Shown here: one piece after another, positions 1 to 5,571 of the stretch
Layout of the letters: the number at the start of each line of letters is the position of its first letter
Position numbering within the stretch: position 1 is the stretch's first letter
Origin: Rhizobium sp.
GTDB lineage: Bacteria; Pseudomonadota; Alphaproteobacteria; Rhizobiales; Rhizobiaceae
Reading direction: 5' to 3'
Assembly: GCA_003501385.1 (NCBI GenBank)
Contig: DNPN01000173.1
Span: 1 to 5,571 of the forward strand
Length of the DNA stretch: 5,571 nucleotides
Program-made: the position numbers and the translations under genes
The notes under the pieces: generated by a model
Databases searched by the model: none
Told to the model about the DNA's origin: nothing
Seen by the model: the letters and a program-made list of their open reading frames with translations, nothing else

Positions 1-55
1 TCCGGCAAACCCGGCGCGGTTCAATCACGCTTTTGGCTGTCTCATGGACGGAAAA

Positions 56-76
56 CGGACTATTTCAAGTCGTCCG
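56..76 (-). terminator. Weak possible terminator after the LysR gene
   Basis: A five-base-pair stem CGGAC/GTCCG (56-60 with 72-76, loop of 11) lies immediately downstream of the LysR stop. On the minus strand it is followed by only four T residues before the run is broken. The stem is short and the loop long, so this is suggestive only. Confidence 0.22.
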
Positions 77-79
77 ACC

Positions 80-1024
80 TCAATCCATTGTTGTTATTGC
101 AAATTTTGGACCTGTCGTGTGTCCAAGTTGAATCATCCGTGGCAGGTGTTCCAACAAGAGATCAAGAAACTTCCTCGCTGCGACAGTCATTGTTCGACCA
201 CTTGGATAAATCGCAAAGAAGCTGACCGGTTGAGGTGTCCAATCAGGCAGGACATTCACCAAAGTGCCATTTTCTAAATCTTCTCCACACAGCACACGTG
301 GCAGGGATGCTACTCCTAAACCTCGTCGTGTCGCTTGCAGTAACGCTGTTGGAAGTGTCGTTGAGAATGCTGGCACGAAACGGAATTTCATGGTTTCGCG
401 CTCGCGACGCAACGTCCACACCCATTCAGAATCGCGACCACCCAATCCAAGGCAGTTTACAGATTTCAGCAACTCAGAAGCCGATGAGTCATGGGAGGCT
501 TGTACCACGTCCGGCCTCGCCACCAGAATATATGGTGAGGTGCAGATCTTTCGGGCAACGAGCGTGGAATCTTGCAATGGATTGAATGCGGGAAAAATAA
601 CGAAATCTGCCTGAGCGGATCTCGGATCGTATTTTCCTGTTGTTTCCTCAAGATGCAGCCGCACATCCGGCGCGGCAGCTGCGAATTCTGCAGCGATCCC
701 TTCAACCAGCAAGGAGCCAAGCAGAGGCGGGCAAATCACATGTAGGAAGCCGGCTGGCTTCAGTCGGGATCGTTCAGCCATCGCCAGCACTTTGTCGGCC
801 TCTGCTGCCATTTTTGAGCATGTCTCATAACAATCCGCACCGAAGTTGGTCAGTTGGAAGCTGCGCGCCCCGCGGTGAAACAATTTCACGCCCAATCGTG
901 TTTCCAGCTCCGATATTCTCCGCGCCACTGTCGATTTTGGAATTGAGAAACGGCGGGCTGCAGCAGAAAGGCCACCGCACTCGACAACGTTTTTAAAGAG
1001 ATACATATCATCTAGACCGGTCAT
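80..1024 (-). CDS. LysR-type transcriptional regulator (CrgA-like effector domain)
   Basis: This encodes a 314-residue DNA-binding regulator of the LysR family, a usual length for the family. Residues 4-62 form the N-terminal winged helix-turn-helix, including the typical run GLSAAARRFSIPKSTVARRI (residues 18-37) followed by LETRLGVKLFHRG. Residues from about 92 to 295 form the periplasmic-binding-like effector domain, with the late RRGLGVASLPRVL segment common in the CrgA-like branch. I chose the ATG at 1024 because AAGGA lies 10 bases upstream on the minus strand. The in-frame ATG at 1081 lacks a ribosome-binding site and would add 19 residues ahead of the normal family start. The gene lies downstream of the outer-membrane protein gene on the same strand, behind a 420-base spacer with a likely terminator, so it probably has its own promoter. 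Its inducer and targets cannot be read from the sequence; the neighbouring aromatic-acid genes are candidates. The family call is firm; the role is inferred. Confidence 0.94.
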   Translation of the reverse strand: MTGLDDMYLFKNVVECGGLSAAARRFSIPKSTVARRISELETRLGVKLFHRGARSFQLTNFGADCYETCSKMAAEADKVLAMAERSRLKPAGFLHVICPPLLGSLLVEGIAAEFAAAAPDVRLHLEETTGKYDPRSAQADFVIFPAFNPLQDSTLVARKICTSPYILVARPDVVQASHDSSASELLKSVNCLGLGGRDSEWVWTLRRERETMKFRFVPAFSTTLPTALLQATRRGLGVASLPRVLCGEDLENGTLVNVLPDWTPQPVSFFAIYPSGRTMTVAARKFLDLLLEHLPRMIQLGHTTGPKFAITTMD

Positions 1025-1034
1025 TTTGATCTCA

Positions 1035-1039
1035 TCCTT
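1035..1039 (-). promoter_or_regulatory. Ribosome-binding site of the LysR regulator
   Basis: AAGGA on the minus strand lies 10 bases before the ATG at 1024. It decides the start, because the upstream in-frame ATG at 1081 is preceded by a CCTTCT stretch rather than a purine-rich one. Confidence 0.6.
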
Positions 1040-1083
1040 GGGACGATAGAAGAGTAAGAATAGCACCTTAACTTCATCCATAG

Positions 1084-1281
1084 AAGGTTATATCGGCCGC
1101 ATCGAATAACCCGGAAGGTGACGTGGTCGGGCGCTCTCCTGAGAGCCTGTATTCCGTCTTGCATGTGTGCGGCGCTGTTGCGGATGGAACCTTCGGGTCT
1201 ATGATTCATAAAGGATCAAAGCAGCCTCCGTTTGATTTCGAAACACATGAGCTCGACAAATTGAGCAAAATAGCCGCATGA
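1084..1281 (+). pseudogene. Possible 3' remnant of an unidentified plus-strand gene, or a small unrecognised gene
   Basis: The 420-base spacer between the LysR and outer-membrane genes holds one stop-free plus-strand stretch with the texture of a real protein C-terminus. It includes NPEGDVVG, then SLYSVLHVCGAVADG, then FDFETHELDKLSKIAA before a TGA at 1279-1281. No ATG opens it: the only in-frame ATG is internal at 1201. A GTG at 1123 is possible, with GGAAGG 4 bases before it, and would give about 52 residues. The frame is closed by TAG at 1081-1083, just before the LysR gene. A hairpin with a T-rich tail on this strand lies about 50 bases downstream (1331-1359). I do not recognise the family and assign no function. 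It could be the tail of a gene whose 5' part was lost, a small GTG-start gene, or chance. The evidence is composition and plausibility only. Confidence 0.3.
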
Positions 1282-1330
1282 TACCATGCCTCAAGCACGA
1301 CCACGCCTCACCTTTTATGGCATCAGAAAG

Positions 1331-1359
1331 CCCACCAGTTTCATTCCGGAACTGGCGGG
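1331..1359 (-). terminator. Likely terminator of the outer-membrane protein gene, possibly bidirectional
   Basis: Arms 1331-1340 and 1350-1359 enclose a nine-base loop. Read on the minus strand the stem is CCCGCCAGTT with AACTGGTGGG: ten pairs including one G-U wobble, followed by CTTTCTG. On the plus strand the same position is an A-C mismatch, but the tail TTCTTTATATT is more U-rich. It lies about 85 bases past the stop of the barrel protein gene, almost the same distance as the ligase terminator has from its gene. The hairpin is clear; the imperfect T tract makes termination strength uncertain. Confidence 0.6.
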
Positions 1360-1444
1360 TTCTTTATATTATGTTGCGTCTATTCGATTTTTTTGCTTCT
1401 TTTATCTTTTTGGGAAAGCCGGGTTGTACCCTTCCCTGACGTGT

Positions 1445-2341
1445 TTAGAAGCTGATCGGTGCCCTCAAACTCAAGCTGATTGAGCCGCCGCTGAGCGTAT
1501 TCTCCCGAAATATATCATGGGAAAAATTGAGGCCTGCGGTGACCTTCCCGAATTGCTTCGAAAAGCCAACGCCAAGTCCAACTTGTTGCGCACGACCAGA
1601 TGCCACACCACGATAGAACGTGCCATTGTTTACATCGTCTTGAACCTGTTTTCGCCAATATCCAATCGGACCAAAGCTGAACGATCCAAAGTCTTTCATC
1701 GCCGTCCAGTTCGATACAAATTCGTCGCCGGAACGATAATTCGTATCGCTGTTTGTGGTGTGAAACACATAATTGAAGTCAGCGGACAGGTTCCATCCAT
1801 TGCGTAGATAGCTGAAACCTGCGCTTGTCGTGGTGGCAAATGCGTTTGAGCCCGAATTCACGTGGTTTGATTTGGTTGAAAACGAGCCGGTGGGAAGTGT
1901 GAAGCTCAGACCACCGCTTACAAAAATACCTGGTTGCAGCATCCATGACAGACTGACTGGTGTCAGGGTGAGGTCGCCGTTACCATATGTCTCGCGGCGA
2001 AGTCCGTAGCTTGTTACATCCTGATAGGCCCATGGCAATGTGGCCATGGCTTTGTAAGTGCCGCCAAGGATTTTGTAATCCGTCACCCATTGCAACTGTG
2101 TTGTCGTGACGAACACATTCTTTTTGATGGGAAGTTTGGTTTGGTCGTTATATGCCTCTGACTCGATAAACGAATTTATGAGCGCAAAATACAACCCAGG
2201 TGGTGGACTCGCTCCAATCGCGATCCCTGCAGTAGACCCAACAGATATCGTGGGTGGCACCGAAGTTTCCCCGGCGGTAGCCAGACCTGTGAATGCGCCA
2301 ACTGCAACTATAGTCTGTAATGTCATCGCGCGAAATTTCAT
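1445..2341 (-). CDS. SphA / phenol-degradation MetA-family outer-membrane protein
   Basis: This encodes a 298-residue exported protein that should form an outer-membrane beta-barrel. Residues 1-23 form a signal peptide: a basic start (MKFR), a hydrophobic core, and ATA just before the cleavage site at 23/24. The mature protein has alternating, aromatic-rich strands. A PPPGLYF motif is at 47-52, GDLTLTPVSLSW at 122-133 and a GLSFTLPTGSF segment at 144-154. The chain ends SLRAPISF, and the terminal Phe is the usual barrel-assembly signal. These marks match the family known as 'putative MetA-pathway of phenol degradation' (SphA-like), members of which occur in aromatic-degradation clusters and are thought to help hydrophobic substrates cross the outer membrane. 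The ATG at 2341 is chosen for its AAGGGG site 8 bases upstream; a TTG ten codons earlier is rejected. It follows the CoA ligase on the same strand but beyond that gene's terminator, so it is probably transcribed separately. The substrate is inferred from context only. Confidence 0.9.
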   Translation of the reverse strand: MKFRAMTLQTIVAVGAFTGLATAGETSVPPTISVGSTAGIAIGASPPPGLYFALINSFIESEAYNDQTKLPIKKNVFVTTTQLQWVTDYKILGGTYKAMATLPWAYQDVTSYGLRRETYGNGDLTLTPVSLSWMLQPGIFVSGGLSFTLPTGSFSTKSNHVNSGSNAFATTTSAGFSYLRNGWNLSADFNYVFHTTNSDTNYRSGDEFVSNWTAMKDFGSFSFGPIGYWRKQVQDDVNNGTFYRGVASGRAQQVGLGVGFSKQFGKVTAGLNFSHDIFRENTLSGGSISLSLRAPISF

Positions 2342-2349
2342 ACATAATT

Positions 2350-2355
2350 CCCCTT
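2350..2355 (-). promoter_or_regulatory. Ribosome-binding site of the outer-membrane protein gene
   Basis: AAGGGG on the minus strand is 8 bases before the ATG at 2341. It fixes the start at the signal-peptide Met, because the upstream in-frame TTG codon at 2369-2371 would bury this site inside the coding sequence. Confidence 0.75.
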
Positions 2356-2374
2356 TTTTGTCTTCTCGCAATTA

Positions 2375-2380
2375 AATATA
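2375..2380 (-). promoter_or_regulatory. Possible -10 element for the outer-membrane protein gene
   Basis: TATATT on the minus strand lies in an AT-rich stretch (about 2371-2415) upstream of the start at 2341 and would give a leader of roughly 25 bases. No convincing -35 box sits at the right distance, so the assignment is weak; an activator-dependent promoter would look like this. Confidence 0.25.
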
Positions 2381-2588
2381 TCTGTAAAAAATCAATGATT
2401 TCGTTCTAATTTTGGATGTTTGCAGTACCAGTGACGGCACGATGTTTTCCTCGCCTCTGGTTGTGCCTCGTTGTATGGCGCGCTGCTTTTTCTGAAGCAA
2501 AATTACGGCAATTCTGCTCATTTTAGAGGCGCGCAACAACCGCAGGCGTGCGTGCTGAACTTGCTCATGGTGTATTGGAAAGCGGAAT

Positions 2589-2610
2589 TGGCTCAGTCGT
2601 CACTGAGCCA
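2589..2610. repeat. Perfect inverted repeat, 9-bp arms, 4-base loop
   Basis: TGGCTCAGT (2589-2597) is followed by CGTC and then its exact reverse complement ACTGAGCCA (2602-2610). It lies in the non-coding spacer about 250 bases upstream of the outer-membrane protein start and about 145 bases beyond the ligase terminator. Neither strand has a T run directly after it, so it is not a standard rho-independent terminator. A regulator site or an RNA hairpin are the alternatives. The rest of the 2342-2754 spacer holds no gene that I can support. Confidence 0.6.
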
Positions 2611-2754
2611 GTATTTGTCCATTAGCAGGGCCGTTGGTAAGCATCCGGCAAGCGCAGAGACTGGTCACGCTATGGTTGTTTTTTGAGGTGGAGGAGGGCG
2701 GGATTGGGGAGGACGTATGACGTAAGCCGCATGCAATACGAATACCACAACAAA

Positions 2755-2793
2755 AACGGGACAGAAAACCAAAGCATGATTTTCTGTCCCGTT
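2755..2793 (-). terminator. Rho-independent terminator of the aryl-CoA ligase gene
   Basis: A perfect 14-base-pair stem, AACGGGACAGAAAA (2755-2768) with TTTTCTGTCCCGTT (2780-2793), has an 11-base loop. On the minus strand the second arm runs on into a T tract (CCCGTTTTTGTTG). It starts about 83 bases after the ligase stop at 2877 and should end that transcript before the outer-membrane protein gene. Confidence 0.88.
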
Positions 2794-2876
2794 GCAATAA
2801 TAGAATCTCGCCAAAATCAGCAGGCAAGGATCGTGCGGTGCTGTTCGCGTTTGCTGAGAGTTTGGCTGAAAGCAGC

Positions 2877-4493
2877 CTATTTCAGCAAGAATCTCTGAAT
2901 TTTTCCAGATTCCGTTTTTGGCAGTTCTTTAACAAATTCAATCGAGCGTGGATATTTATAAGGCGCGATGATGGATTTCACGTGGTCCTGCAGGTGCTTC
3001 ACAGTGTCCTCGCCGGGAACCGCGTGATCTGACAGCACAATGAAAGCTTTCACCACATGCCCGCGTGCCTCGTCTGCCGCACCAATCACGGCGCATTCAC
3101 GCACGTAATCATGTTTGAGTAGGGCTGCCTCAACTTCCGGGCCGGCAATATTATAGCCCGCAGAGACAATCATATCGTCACTTCGAGCTGCAAAATGGAA
3201 ATAGCCGTCCTCATCCTGGGTGAATGAATCGCCCGTGATGTTCCAGCCATCACGCACGTATTCCTGCTGGCGGGAGTCCGCAAGGTAGCGACATCCTATC
3301 GGTCCGCGAACCACAAGACGCCCAATTGTGCCACGGGGCACTTCCTGCATCATTTCATCCACGACTTTAGCCTGATATCCGGTCAAGGGCTTGCCAGTGC
3401 AGCCGGGACGATAGTCATCCAGACGATTGGAGATAAAAATATGGAGCATCTCTGTGGCACCAATACCATCAATGATCGGCTTTCCGGTTTTTTTGACCCA
3501 ATCATGGAACACTGGAGCGGGAAGGGTTTCGCCCGCCGATACCGCAATGCGCAAGGAAGACAGGTCAGCGCCTTGCTCCATAGCCGCCAACATGGCGCGA
3601 TAGGCTGTTGGAGCGGTGAAACATATGCTGGCCTTATATCTCTGAATCACCTCAATGAGGTTGGGAGGTGTTGCATTTTCCAGCAAAACAGCCGTTGCTC
3701 CGAACCGCAGCGGGAAGATTGCCAGACCACCGAGACCGAATGTGAAGGCAAGTGGTGGAGAGCCAACAAACACATCTTCAGGCTGAACGTTCAACACCTC
3801 TTTCGCATAGGCATCTGCTATGATCAGAACGTCGCGATGGAAATGCATGGTGGCCTTGGCAACGCCCGTGGAGCCGGAGGTGAAGCCGAGAAGGGCCACG
3901 TCGTCGCGCCCGGTCTTAGCGACATCGAACGTAACGGGCTTTTCAAGAGCGGCACGATCCAGTGCAGCATTGTGATTGGCCGTGCCATCAAAACCAATCA
4001 GGGTTTTTAGAAATGTGCTGTCCTTGGCACAGGCTTCCATTTCCTCCATCAATCGCGTGTCGCAAAGCGCCATCGCGATTTCAGCCTTATCGACAATTTT
4101 TGATAATTCTCCCGCGCGCAACATCGGCATTGTGTTGACAACAATGCCACCCGCCTTGGTCACGGCCAGCCAACAGGCCACCATAGCTGGGTTGTTGGCG
4201 GAGCGAATCAACACCCGCATCCCGGATGTCAATCCAAAGTCCGACACCAGCGCGTTGGCCAGCCTGTTGGTCCAGTCTGCAAGCTCCTTGTAGGTCCGCT
4301 GGCGACCGTTACCGATTAGCGCAATCCTGTCGCCAAAGCCACGCTCCACCATACGGTCAGTGAGTTCGCTGCCAACATTCATCCATTCCGGATAGTCAAA
4401 GCCTGTCAGATCAATATCCGGCCATGCCTCAAAGGGTGGCAAATTGTCCCGCGCAAACGAATCCGCAAGGTTCGTTGGTCCCAATAACGTCAT
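2877..4493 (-). CDS. Aryl-CoA ligase, benzoate/2-aminobenzoate-CoA ligase type (AMP-forming)
   Basis: This encodes a complete 538-residue ANL-superfamily acyl-CoA synthetase, which activates a carboxylate through an acyl-AMP to its CoA thioester with ATP, in the cytoplasm. The landmarks are in order: the phosphate-binding loop TSGSTGVAK (205-213), the GIGATEML motif with GATE at 345-348, DGWNITGD ending in the ATP-ribose Asp at 422, the RSDDMIVSAGYNI hinge (437-449), and the C-terminal catalytic Lys in ESGKIQR at 531. An opening such as FARDNLPP and the run MVACWLAVTKAGGIVVNTMP are typical of the 2-aminobenzoate/benzoate-CoA ligase branch. The ATG at 4493 is chosen for GGAGA 9 bases upstream and for the family start; an in-frame TTG at 4544 would add 17 residues. 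No key residue is missing. The decayed MarR regulator lies upstream and a strong terminator downstream. I infer an aromatic acid as substrate; benzoate versus anthranilate cannot be decided because the ring-attacking enzymes are outside the window. Confidence 0.95.
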   Translation of the reverse strand: MTLLGPTNLADSFARDNLPPFEAWPDIDLTGFDYPEWMNVGSELTDRMVERGFGDRIALIGNGRQRTYKELADWTNRLANALVSDFGLTSGMRVLIRSANNPAMVACWLAVTKAGGIVVNTMPMLRAGELSKIVDKAEIAMALCDTRLMEEMEACAKDSTFLKTLIGFDGTANHNAALDRAALEKPVTFDVAKTGRDDVALLGFTSGSTGVAKATMHFHRDVLIIADAYAKEVLNVQPEDVFVGSPPLAFTFGLGGLAIFPLRFGATAVLLENATPPNLIEVIQRYKASICFTAPTAYRAMLAAMEQGADLSSLRIAVSAGETLPAPVFHDWVKKTGKPIIDGIGATEMLHIFISNRLDDYRPGCTGKPLTGYQAKVVDEMMQEVPRGTIGRLVVRGPIGCRYLADSRQQEYVRDGWNITGDSFTQDEDGYFHFAARSDDMIVSAGYNIAGPEVEAALLKHDYVRECAVIGAADEARGHVVKAFIVLSDHAVPGEDTVKHLQDHVKSIIAPYKYPRSIEFVKELPKTESGKIQRFLLK

Positions 4494-4502
4494 GTTCCTG
4501 TC

Positions 4503-4507
4503 TCTCC
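4503..4507 (-). promoter_or_regulatory. Ribosome-binding site of the aryl-CoA ligase
   Basis: GGAGA on the minus strand stands 9 bases before the ATG at 4493. It supports that start over the in-frame TTG at 4544, which would place this site inside the gene. Confidence 0.6.
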
Positions 4508-4615
4508 AGATGTTCGCAACCGGCTTTTCTTGTGTGTTTGCCAACCGGGTCCCAGCAGCTTCTTGTGGCTACCTATGGTCATCAGCATCGCACTGACATC
4601 GAAAAGGATCAAGAG

Positions 4616-4642
4616 GGAAATTTTAAGTTTATAATAATTTCC
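4616..4642. promoter_or_regulatory. Inverted repeat in the AT-rich upstream region of the ligase, possible operator/promoter
   Basis: GGAAATT (4616-4622) and AATTTCC (4636-4642) are perfect inverted arms around a 13-base AT-rich spacer. A second small dyad, AATAT-G-ATATT, follows at 4648-4658. The AT-rich block (about 4618-4680) is the best promoter zone for the ligase and starts about 120 bases from its ATG. Symmetrical sites of this kind suit a dimeric regulator, and the dead MarR gene upstream is an obvious former partner, but that link is inference. The spacer holds a perfect TATAAT on the plus strand (4630-4635) with no gene in that direction. I see no gene in the 4494-4871 gap. Confidence 0.35.
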
Positions 4643-4871
4643 ATAGTAATATGATATTGTTAGATTTTATGGCTATTTTTCAGGCATTTTATCCAGTCTG
4701 GCGTGGCGTTCCGGGTCAATTTCGGACTTGCGTAGGGGCAAAATACTTGGAGTTTTGTCATGTCCAGATTGAATCAGACAAGCGCTCGCCCCTCTTGTTT
4801 TCGTTTGTCTTGTCGGGAACTCCGGGTTCCGTTTTTCCCGGATAAATTCGCAAGCCGGGCGCAAAAACCGT

Positions 4872-5343
4872 TTAGCCGATCGCTGTTTCCAACTCGCCCG
4901 CACGCGCGCGATGTCCAATCGCGGTTCGCTTGATATCTCCGATTCATCAGCTCTTTTGGCTAGGCTTCATGGGCTGTTGCTCTTTTTTCGAATTTGCGGC
5001 GGCCCTGTTCGGTGAGTTGCACAACCTTCACGTGTCAATCATCATCTGGGCGCTTGCTCACCCGCAGACCATCACCCTCCAAACGCTCGACCAGTCCGGT
5101 GGCTTTACCATTTGCGACCATGGTTCGCTGTGAGAGCCATTTCAATCATAAGCAATTGTTTTAAATATACAATTTCAAGAAAACATCGAATTGTGGTAAT
5201 GTCGCGTTGAATTCGCTGTGTAATCTGCGGCGTAATTCCGGGGAGATCAATTTGGACGTCGAGAGCAGACGCAGCCACAAGCGCAGCTCCAGCTTACTTT
5301 CATCGTGAGAATCCCCGACGGCCATTTCAAGATCGTTGATCAT
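4872..5343 (-). pseudogene. Decayed MarR-family transcriptional regulator
   Basis: Read from the ATG at 5343 this is a MarR-type repressor of about 156 codons, a normal family length, but it is dead. Codons 1-60 are open and carry the classic N-terminus: LELRLWLRLLSTSKLI, then RRRLHSEFNATLPQFDV. The same frame continues through TAA (5161-5163, codon 61) and TGA (5146-5148, codon 66) into the recognition helix LSQRTMVANGKATGLVERLE. It then runs to TGA (5035-5037, codon 103) in the wing, and VKVVQLTEQGRRKFEKRATAHEA follows before TAG (4960-4962, codon 128). Soon after, a one-base shift would give GELETAIG ending at TAA 4872-4874. The wing normally reads DRR and the AHEA is normally followed by Trp, so the third and fourth stops sit one transition away from the expected CGA and TGG. 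AAGGGCGG lies 10 bases before the ATG. The gene lies upstream of the ligase on the same strand and probably once repressed it (inference). Confidence 0.85.
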
Positions 5344-5497
5344 CAAGCAATATCCGCCCTTTTTCAGAGATTTATGTAGACGGACAATGAATCGGCTTCT
5401 TAAGAGAATTGCTTGAATCTTCAATCATCTTTGTGATTTTGCCGTGCTGCTGGCTTCGGGCTCCTGTAAAAATGCCAACGACGTTCGGCTTTTGTGG

Positions 5498-5525
5498 TTG
5501 ACAAACGTTCGAGTCAAGATACTTT
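5498..5525 (+). promoter_or_regulatory. Possible plus-strand promoter with overlapping dyad near the window end
   Basis: A perfect TTGACA (5498-5503) is followed after 16 bases by TACTTT (5520-5525), a weak -10. TTGAC (5498-5502) and GTCAA (5513-5517) form an inverted repeat over the same bases, which could be an operator. Downstream, an ATG at 5559 preceded closely by GTGAGG might open a divergent gene (M-K-G-T) that runs out of the window. Apart from this the 5344-5571 stretch shows no gene that I can support. Confidence 0.25.
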
Positions 5526-5571
5526 AAACTTAAAATATATGTTGTAATGCAGTGAGGCATGAAGGGAACGT

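Noticed and set aside
1..79. Possible start or end of another gene at the left edge
   Set aside because: All frames are short and none gave a recognisable protein; too little sequence to judge.
235..614. Two plus-strand open frames of 116 codons opposite the LysR gene
   Set aside because: They lie entirely antisense to a complete LysR gene and have no family features or ribosome-binding sites.
1276..1289. Short palindrome GCATG-ATAC-CATGC
   Set aside because: Five-base arms are expected by chance at this scale, and it overlaps the end of the possible plus-strand remnant.
3441..4010. Long plus-strand open frame (189 codons) opposite the CoA ligase
   Set aside because: It is the antisense shadow of a ligase with all motifs intact; its translation has no recognisable domain.
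4816..4836. Plus-strand hairpin GGAAC/GTTCC followed by G and five T residues
   Set aside because: It resembles a weak terminator, but the stem is only five pairs and no plus-strand gene precedes it.
4673..4918. Minus-strand open frame of 81 codons between the MarR ruin and the ligase
   Set aside because: It starts inside the decayed MarR 3' end in another frame and is basic and low-complexity, with no domain. It is better explained as a chance frame in eroding DNA.
4872..5343. Stop-codon recoding (selenocysteine or readthrough) as an explanation for the MarR stops
   Set aside because: All three stop types occur, a frameshift is also likely near the end, and the neighbouring genes use normal stops, so ordinary gene decay is far simpler.
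5372..5560. Minus-strand 62-codon frame upstream of the MarR remnant
   Set aside because: No family was recognised and no good ribosome-binding site precedes it, and it overlaps the MarR leader. A segment (GIFTGARSQQHGKITKMIE) looks vaguely protein-like, but the evidence is too thin to call a gene.

Overview
The window looks like a piece of accessory chromosome from a Gram-negative bacterium, most likely an alphaproteobacterium of the Rhizobiales type. The Gram-negative call rests on an exported outer-membrane beta-barrel protein. The lineage is inferred from how closely the CoA ligase and the decayed MarR regulator resemble, from memory, aromatic-acid gene sets of that group; no search was possible. 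Base composition is moderate, with AT-rich spacers between genes.

Every well-supported gene reads on the minus strand. In transcription order (high to low coordinates) they are: a decayed MarR-type repressor (about 5343 to 4872) with four in-frame stop codons and a probable late frameshift; an intact aryl-CoA ligase of the benzoate/2-aminobenzoate-CoA ligase type (4493 to 2877), closed by a textbook rho-independent terminator (2755-2793); an intact outer-membrane protein of the SphA / 'MetA-pathway of phenol degradation' family (2341 to 1445), with a likely terminator at 1331-1359; and a LysR-type regulator of the CrgA-like group (1024 to 80). The long spacers and the terminator between ligase and porin suggest separate transcripts rather than one operon.

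The genes fit a small aromatic-acid uptake and activation locus. The barrel protein would pass a hydrophobic or aromatic compound across the outer membrane, the ligase would activate an aromatic carboxylate to its CoA thioester, and the regulators would control expression. Ring-attacking enzymes (for example 2-aminobenzoyl-CoA monooxygenase/reductase, or the box or gentisate routes) are not in the window, so the substrate remains open.

The most notable observation is the MarR ruin. Its protein alignment can be followed almost end to end in one frame through four stop codons, so it is a recently dead regulator beside an intact target-type gene. Secondary points are an unassigned protein-like stretch on the plus strand (1084-1281), a perfect 9-bp-arm dyad at 2589-2610, and an inverted repeat in the AT-rich region upstream of the ligase (4616-4642). 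I see no RNA gene, CRISPR array, insertion sequence or clearly novel system.
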